From assembly GCA_964422855.1 (NCBI GenBank), contig CAYRCS010000017.1:1-21229 (forward strand): a stretch of 21,229 nucleotides of DNA, given 5' to 3'. The notes below the pieces were generated by a model. That model was not told the origin of the DNA. It did not search any database and saw only the letters and a program-made list of their open reading frames with translations. The first letter of the stretch is position 1, and each line of letters begins with the position of its first letter. This stretch comes from CAZEYI01 sp964422855. GTDB lineage: Bacteria; Patescibacteriota; Gracilibacteria; Absconditabacterales; Absconditicoccaceae. Below, piece by piece: positions 17,099 to 21,229 of the stretch. The position numbers and the translations under genes were made by a program.

Positions 17099-17138
17099 AA
17101 TTTTTGTTCGTATAGTAAAATCTGGTAGAACGGCCTAT

Positions 17139-17166
17139 TTTGTATGCAAATGGGTCTATAATGCAA
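17139..17166 (-). promoter_or_regulatory. Weak promoter candidate for secE
   Basis: On the minus strand TTGCAT (17166-17161) and TACAAA (17144-17139) are 16 nt apart, 40 nt before the secE ATG. The -10 is poor. Confidence 0.3.
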
Positions 17167-17176
17167 GAGATTTTGC

Positions 17177-17743
17177 TTATTTTGTCGCTTTTGATGGTAC
17201 TATATGCTGGTCTATATCTTGGTTATTTTTGCTGAGGACGATGATTTTGCTGTTGGTATCAGTCAATTGTGCAAAATAATCTGATACTTTTGTGCTGTTT
17301 CGTGCCTTGGGTATGTGGATATATAGTAGATTTTCTATGTCCGATAATACTCTAATAAATGGCAATTGTTCTTCGATATGTGGATGATGTTTGCCTTTGT
17401 AACGAGTTGCTACTGCTGGAGCAGAAAATAGCGTTTTTTTCCATCTTCTTCCCCAAAATATCCTGCCATGAAAATGATGTACTATAGGTTCTTTGCAGTC
17501 CTCTATCGTAGCAAACAATATCTTCTGGATACCTGGTGTTTTGGCTATGCTAATATAACTTGCTGCTTGGAGTAAATGTGCTTGGTAATTTGCATCTGCT
17601 GGTATAATAACGATAGGATTTTGTGATACGTCGATCTGGCAATAATTGTGTGCGTGCATGACATAGGTCATGACGTATTCACTAACGGTCTCTGGGAAGT
17701 ATTGTTCGATGTATGTTTGAATTTGGATTTTCTTGGGTTTCAT
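17177..17743 (-). CDS. Memo-like (AmmeMemoRadiSam protein B) family protein
   Basis: 188 aa, no UGA, ends in TAA. The sequence has the layout of the MEMO1/AmmeMemoRadiSam B family. An early segment IIPADANYQAHLLQAASYI stands where the family has a PHAGY...AA..Y block. A strand follows (GIQKILFATI), then a central HHPHIEEQLPFIRVL corresponding to the family's EHS.E.QLPF motif, and a late IIVLSKN like the SSD strand. The family resembles metal-dependent dioxygenases and has no settled function in bacteria. Some conserved histidines differ here (the first motif has Asn-Tyr in place of Gly-Tyr and lacks its His), so the active site may be altered. The gene lies 31 nt after the winged-helix regulator and about 80 nt before secE. 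Confidence 0.5.
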   Translation of the reverse strand: MKPKKIQIQTYIEQYFPETVSEYVMTYVMHAHNYCQIDVSQNPIVIIPADANYQAHLLQAASYISIAKTPGIQKILFATIEDCKEPIVHHFHGRIFWGRRWKKTLFSAPAVATRYKGKHHPHIEEQLPFIRVLSDIENLLYIHIPKARNSTKVSDYFAQLTDTNSKIIVLSKNNQDIDQHIVPSKATK

Positions 17744-17774
17744 AGCAGGTTCCGTTTAGAGATATAAATGTAGT

Positions 17775-18320
17775 TTATACCATAATGGGCTGTACGTTTT
17801 GCTTCATGATACTGAGGACAAATTTGTCTGCGAGTCTGTAACGCTTGTCTCGTTCGTCTTTGGACATGATGACGACAGAGATGTTTTCGATATAATAGTC
17901 TCTAAATATAGCTGATATCGATTCCTTAACAACTTCCATCTGTGGTCTTTCGCAGTTTTTGTATGTTACGACGAGATCATAATCTAAGTTGTTACCAAAT
18001 ATTTTGCCCAGGTAATAACTATCGATCATTACTTCATATTCTTTGAATAGAAGAGATATGTCGTTTCTAATCCCATACATAAAAATACTCTTGATCGGTG
18101 CGATGCAATCAGGCTTGATGATAATGGACCACTTGGATTTGTCGTCACCTGTTTCGATGACGTTGGCTGTTCTGAGGGAGTCTATCTGTTTTTTGATGGC
18201 TGGGAAAGTTCGTGATAGTTCTGATTCTAATGCTCTCATAGAAACTCCTTGTCTCCTGAAAAGGAGGTATTTCAGGATATCAACTTTCGTCTTGCTGCCA
18301 AAGAGTTTATCTAATTGCAT
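17775..18320 (-). CDS. Winged-helix transcriptional regulator with nucleotidyltransferase-like C-terminus
   Basis: From the ATG at 18320 the protein has 181 aa (MQLDKLFGSKTKVDILKYLL). The first 70 residues form a winged helix (VSMRALESELSRTFPAIKKQIDSL as the recognition part, then a beta wing WSIIIKP). From memory, LFGSKT-starting proteins of this type are common in candidate-phylum bacteria and join a helix-turn-helix with a degenerate nucleotidyltransferase domain. The region YLGKIFGNNLDYDLVVTYKN could be that domain. The ATG at 18332 (MGQNMQ) is an alternative start. The promoter at 18357-18384 rules out the longer frame from 18410. It is divergent from the 50-aa gene and first in a block leading to secE-nusG. 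Its target is unknown, perhaps its own operon. Confidence 0.7.
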   Translation of the reverse strand: MQLDKLFGSKTKVDILKYLLFRRQGVSMRALESELSRTFPAIKKQIDSLRTANVIETGDDKSKWSIIIKPDCIAPIKSIFMYGIRNDISLLFKEYEVMIDSYYLGKIFGNNLDYDLVVTYKNCERPQMEVVKESISAIFRDYYIENISVVIMSKDERDKRYRLADKFVLSIMKQNVQPIMV

Positions 18321-18356
18321 ATTTTGACCCATTTTTGGGTAAAACGTGATAACCAT

Positions 18357-18384
18357 TGTATAGCAAAAACCGTTCTGTTTGCAA
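18357..18384 (-). promoter_or_regulatory. Promoter for the winged-helix regulator
   Basis: On the minus strand TTGCAA (18384-18379) and TATACA (18362-18357) are 16 nt apart. Initiation near 18350 is 18-30 nt before the two possible ATG codons. Confidence 0.5.
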
Positions 18385-18419
18385 AGGGAAATAAAGATTA
18401 TTTTGTGCAAAACGTGCTA

Positions 18420-18447
18420 TTGACTAATCTATATAGTTGTATATGAT
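18420..18447 (+). promoter_or_regulatory. Promoter for the 50-aa protein gene
   Basis: TTGACT (18420-18425) and TATGAT (18442-18447) are 16 nt apart. The -10 covers the first in-frame ATG (18443), so translation must start at the later ATG (18479), about 25 nt after initiation. Confidence 0.6.
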
Positions 18448-18478
18448 CTACCAATATTTACCTGGTAATTTTGTGCTT

Positions 18479-18631
18479 ATGAAATTAGGACTTTTGGACT
18501 CTTTTGGGCTTGGTTCAGCTATTCGTGATGAAGAAGAAATGCAACAAGAATCTGACTCTCGTGGAATTGTTTCTAAAACTTTAGATGCACTCAAAAATCT
18601 TTTCTGTTCTGATAGTAAGAAGGAAGACTAA
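18479..18631 (+). CDS. Small hypothetical acidic protein, 50 aa
   Basis: From the ATG at 18479 the frame runs MKLGLLDSFGLG through an acidic mid-section (DEEEMQQESDS) to a C-terminal helix and SKKED, ending in TAA. It is soluble, with one Cys and no UGA. An ATG at 18443 in the same frame lies within the -10 box and is unlikely to be used. A good promoter precedes it and a strong hairpin follows, so it is a separate transcription unit. I do not recognise it. Confidence 0.55.
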   Translation: MKLGLLDSFGLGSAIRDEEEMQQESDSRGIVSKTLDALKNLFCSDSKKED

Positions 18632-18645
18632 AAAAAATGCTTTTG

Positions 18646-18681
18646 AAAAAAAACTTCATCCTGATAGGGTGAAGTTTTTTT
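18646..18681. terminator. Bidirectional terminator between the 50-aa and 91-aa genes
   Basis: An A-tract plus CTTCATCC (to 18661) pairs with GGGTGAAG (18667-18674) and a T7 tract (18675-18681), with one G-T pair and a 5-nt TGATA loop. It stands between convergent genes. Confidence 0.85.
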
Positions 18682-18696
18682 GTATTTCTTATTATA

Positions 18697-18972
18697 TTAC
18701 GCGGCCATTGCCATATCTACTTTGCCTCATGCAGCTCCGCCTGTCTTATTAGCGTAGTCTCTCATGTCTCTCATGAGTGTTTCTGATGTAACTTTCTTTC
18801 ATTCGGCTCTGAGAGATTCCTCTACTTGCTTGATATCATGCTTGTCGAATTGTCTATCTCCAAATTCTTTGGAGATAGTTTGTGCAATCTGGAGTTTTCC
18901 GCTTTCGTTTAGTTCTTGCGTGTGTGATGGAATAGATTTGTGCTCTGGAGTGTGTTGTGGTGTGTTTGGCAT
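18697..18972 (-). CDS. Small hypothetical protein, 91 aa (visible only with UGA as Gly)
   Basis: On the minus strand the frame runs from the ATG at 18972 to TAA at 18697-18699, through two UGA codons (18799-18801 and 18727-18729). The N-terminus is rich in His, Pro, Thr and Ser (MPNTPQHTPEHKSIPSHTQE). A likely helical middle (KEFGDRQFDKHDIKQVEESL) and a Gly/Ala/Met-rich tail (GGAAGGKVDMAMAA) follow. It is soluble, with no cysteine. The family is not recognised. The promoter TTGACA-16-TATAAA lies 42-69 nt upstream and a bidirectional terminator lies downstream, which supports a real gene. The standard code would break it into three short pieces. Confidence 0.65.
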
Positions 18973-19013
18973 GGTTCATGTATTAGGATATAAATACATT
19001 ACTTCACTTATTG

Positions 19014-19041
19014 TTTATACCCCTATTTTTCTATTTGTCAA
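19014..19041 (-). promoter_or_regulatory. sigma70-like promoter for the 91-aa gene
   Basis: On the minus strand TTGACA (19041-19036) and TATAAA (19019-19014) are 16 nt apart. It begins 8 nt after the glyA stop; no terminator lies between, so glyA read-through may also feed this gene. Confidence 0.65.
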
Positions 19042-19048
19042 TAGATGT

Positions 19049-20332
19049 TTATAGCCCAGGAACTGGAAATTTGAGCGCCATAGCTTGGACTTCTTGCTGG
19101 AGTGCTGCTAGATATTCTGGATTGGCATGATTTTTGAATGCTCTATCCATGAAATCAACGATCTGTCTCATATCATCTTCTTTGACTCCTCTAGTGGTCA
19201 TCGCAGGAGTTCCAATTCTCAAGCCTGATGGACGGAATGGTGGGTTTGGATCATCAGGGATAGTAGATTTGGATGTAGATATCCCAATATGGTCAAGCGC
19301 TTTTTCTGTAATAGTTCCATCGAGTTCTGTACCTGAGAAATCAAGAACTATCATATGATTGTCTGTGCCTCCAGTCACGAGTTTATATCCTCTCTTGTTG
19401 AACTCCTCTGCCATGACTTGTGCGTTTTTGAGTGTCTGGATAGCGTATTCTTTGAACTGTGGCGTTTGTGCTTCAAGCAGTGCTACTGCGATAGCTGCGA
19501 TGCTATTCATATGTGGACCTCATTGCGTACCTGGGAAGATAGCTCTATCTATTCTGGTAGGGAGATTTTCGATGGTATCTTCTGGTTTTTTGAGTGGATT
19601 TGATACGATACCTTTACTCACGATCAAAGCTCCTCTTGGTCATCTGAGTGATTTGTGGGTGGTCGTCATCATAGCGTGAAAGCCATAGTCGAGTGGGTTT
19701 TTGAGAACTCCAGCTGCGATTAATCATCCAATATGTGACATATCTGCATAGGCAAAAGCTCCTACTTCGTGAGCGATTTCAGCAAATTTTGCATAGTCAA
19801 GCTCTCTAGGGTATGCTGAAAAACCTGCTAATATAACCTTGGGTTTGTGTTCTAAGGCAGCTGCGCGGAGACCGTCAAAATCTATCTGGCCGTTGTTGAT
19901 AGTCTTATATCTGATGAAATTGTAGACTCTGGAAAGAAGTGTGACTGGAGCTCCATGTGTAAGATGTCAGCCATGAGAAAGATCCATACCTAGGATTGTA
20001 TCTCCTACGTTCATCATAGCAGCGTAGCCTGCATTGTTTGCCGCTGCACCGGATAATGCTTGGACGTTGGCATGGTCTGATCTAAATATTGCTTTGGCTC
20101 TATCGATAGCGAGTTGTTCTATAGTATCTGTATTTTCTTGTCAACCATAGTATCTCTTACCAGGGAATCATTCGCTGTATTTGTTGGCAAAATGCGTGCT
20201 CTGCGCTTCAAGAACTGCTGCTGATTGGTAGTTTTCGGATGCGATAAGTTCCATCCCGTGTGCTTGTCTCGTTTGTTCTGCAATTGCGGCTGCATATACC
20301 TCGGGGTCTGTGATTTTGAGATGATCCAACAT
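19049..20332 (-). CDS. glyA: Serine hydroxymethyltransferase
   Basis: A PLP enzyme that converts serine plus tetrahydrofolate to glycine plus methylene-THF, the main source of one-carbon units and of glycine. 427 aa, close to the usual 417. It carries six UGA-coded glycines, at 20168, 20141, 19967, 19724, 19640 and 19520 (plus-strand position of each TCA). They sit in conserved places: EGFPGKRYYGGQE (two), SHGGHLTHG, SHIGGLIAAG, SLRGPRG and TQGGPHMNS. The PLP lysine is K227 in TTTHKSLRG. The start MLDHLKITDPEVY is preceded by a promoter 31-58 nt upstream. The gene is one of the clearest proofs of code 25 here, since most of these glycines are near-invariant in the family. Confidence 0.97.
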
Positions 20333-20362
20333 GATTCTTCGTAATATGCTAAATTTATGTGC

Positions 20363-20390
20363 CTTATACTATTCGTTTCTGGGAATGCAA
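20363..20390 (-). promoter_or_regulatory. Promoter for glyA
   Basis: On the minus strand TTGCAT (20390-20385) and TATAAG (20368-20363) are 16 nt apart. Initiation near 20356 gives a leader of about 24 nt. It is divergent from the LRR gene promoter. Confidence 0.6.
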
Positions 20391-20405
20391 ATGCTTTGCG
20401 AAAAA

Positions 20406-20434
20406 TTGACAGAAATGCCTGAGCTCTGTATACT
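20406..20434 (+). promoter_or_regulatory. Near-consensus promoter for the LRR protein gene
   Basis: A perfect TTGACA (20406-20411) and TATACT (20429-20434) are 17 nt apart. Initiation near 20441 is about 25 nt before the ATG at 20466. A second TATACT lies at 20455-20460 without a good -35. Confidence 0.8.
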
Positions 20435-20465
20435 TAAGTATTGTTTATTTATCGTATACTATCTC

Positions 20466-21229
20466 ATGAAAAACTTCATCAAAAAAGTCTTACAAGCGGA
20501 TCAATGGGCACATCATCATACAGCGCTTGTGTTGACTGGTCTTTTCTTATCTGGTTTTATGGCTTTTTGGCAGTTATTTATGCCACAGATGCAAACACAT
20601 GCTGCTAATTTAGTTTGTGGAACAGCATTTAATATTGCTGTACCCGTATCTGAATGTCAGGCACTTGTGGATTTGTATACGTATACAAATGGTGGTGCTT
20701 GGACCAACAATACTAATTGGAATACAGATACTAATGTTTGTCTGTGGGAAGGTATTGGTTGTACACCTGCTGATGGTAGTGGTTTTGCCCATGTACAAAT
20801 TATTGATCTTGATGAAAATAATCTCAATGGTAGCGTACCTCAAACCATAGGGAATCTTCCTTATCTAACAAGTGTTGCTGTGTATCGCAACAATAATCTT
20901 GTGGTCAATCTTGAGATATTTCAATGATTAACATGATTGCAATGGTTGAGTGCATACAATACAAATCTACAGTGAAACTTTGATGCGCTCAGTGGATTGA
21001 CAGATATTCGTGAGTTGTCACTTTCGTGTCGAGATACTTTTGCTCAGTGTGATGTGACAGGAAACTTAGACACTGTTAGTGGGATGATGTATATATATGG
21101 CTTGTCGGTAGATGGTCTTGGCTTGGAAGGTACTCTGGATCCCATCTATGATAAATATCTCCTACAGAATTTGGATTTGGATGGCAATAGTATATCAGGA
21201 CCTATCGGTGCTGCTTTTGGTGGATTGAC
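20466..21229 (+). CDS. Leucine-rich-repeat surface protein, 3' end outside window
   Basis: The frame is open to the window edge (254 codons seen), with UGA-coded glycines at 20925, 20934 and 20973. The N-terminus MKNFIKKVLQADQW is followed by a hydrophobic helix (ALVLTGLFLSGFMAFWQLF) and AHAANLVCG, which fits a signal peptide or anchor. A segment before the repeats (LVDLYTYTNGGAWTNNTNW, then CLWEGIGC) resembles the N-cap of plant-type LRR proteins. Repeats with L..L.L..N.L.G..P..IG.L spacing follow (IDLDENNLNGSVPQTIGNL, then later LDLDGNSISGPIG). LRR domains bind proteins or glycans, so a role in adhesion or host contact is likely but inferred. Start 20466 was chosen from the promoter; 20331 would overlap glyA. 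Confidence 0.88.

Noticed and set aside
17099..17176. A tRNA gene before secE, as in some bacteria
   Set aside because: No cloverleaf-compatible arms or T-loop-like sequence could be found in the 78 nt available.
17775..18410. Longer start at 18410 for the winged-helix regulator
   Set aside because: The -35/-10 pair at 18384-18357 is inside that extension.
1..21229. CRISPR array, transposon, prophage or defence island
   Set aside because: No regularly spaced repeats, transposase, integrase, phage structural or nuclease-effector genes were seen; most genes are housekeeping.

Overview
This AT-rich window comes from a bacterium that reads UGA as glycine (translation table 25), as known in Absconditabacteria (SR1) and Gracilibacteria (BD1-5). 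The sequence shows this directly. In-frame UGA codons sit where conserved families carry glycine: the P-loop of MnmA, the YYGG, SHGGHLTHG and TQGGPH segments of GlyA, the QEEIG motif of an M42 peptidase, the GPYKGG motif of glutamate dehydrogenase, the IYPGYVFV segment of NusG and the glycine before the sortase catalytic His. I count 52 in-frame UGA codons in the genes listed. No called gene ends in UGA: all complete ones end in UAA or UAG. Under the standard code this region would look like a string of broken genes, and one complete gene (18697-18972) would not be seen.

Layout. 1-823: promoter and an unrecognised charged protein. 863-1533: type 1 IPP isomerase (idi), interrupted by a 100-N scaffold gap whose two sides share an identical 55-nt sequence. 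1592-2083 (-): unknown protein. 2221-3279: mnmA. 3339-3452 (-): 37-residue membrane peptide. 3586-4671: membrane-anchored protein with two tandem four-cysteine domains. 4729-7401: proS and an M42 aminopeptidase. 7471-8355 (-): MscS-type channel. 8384-8923 (-): short HAD-like protein. 9088-10622 (-): glutamate dehydrogenase coupled to a DUF2103-like gene. 10691-11524 (-): sortase. 11670-14369: SbcC/Rad50-like ATPase without a CxxC zinc hook. 14424-18332 (-): a long collinear block of winged-helix regulator, Memo-like protein, secE, nusG, an unrecognised membrane protein, rplK and rplA. 18479-18631: 50-residue protein. 18697-18972 (-): 91-residue protein. 19049-20332 (-): glyA. 20466-end: start of a leucine-rich-repeat surface protein, cut by the window edge.

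Most of the window is core housekeeping: translation (mnmA, proS, rplK, rplA), secretion and transcription (secE, nusG), one-carbon and nitrogen metabolism (glyA, gdh), peptide breakdown and osmotic protection. Cell-surface functions are added: sortase, the four-Cys anchored protein, the LRR protein and the membrane protein in the secE-nusG-rplKA operon. Regulation looks simple. Many genes have good sigma70-like promoters (TTGACA/TATAAT, 16-17 nt spacer) placed 15-40 nt before the ATG, mostly without a Shine-Dalgarno sequence. Convergent pairs are often separated by one strong bidirectional hairpin terminator. I found no tRNA, rRNA, CRISPR array, IS element or phage gene. The UGA-decoding tRNA-Gly is not in this window.
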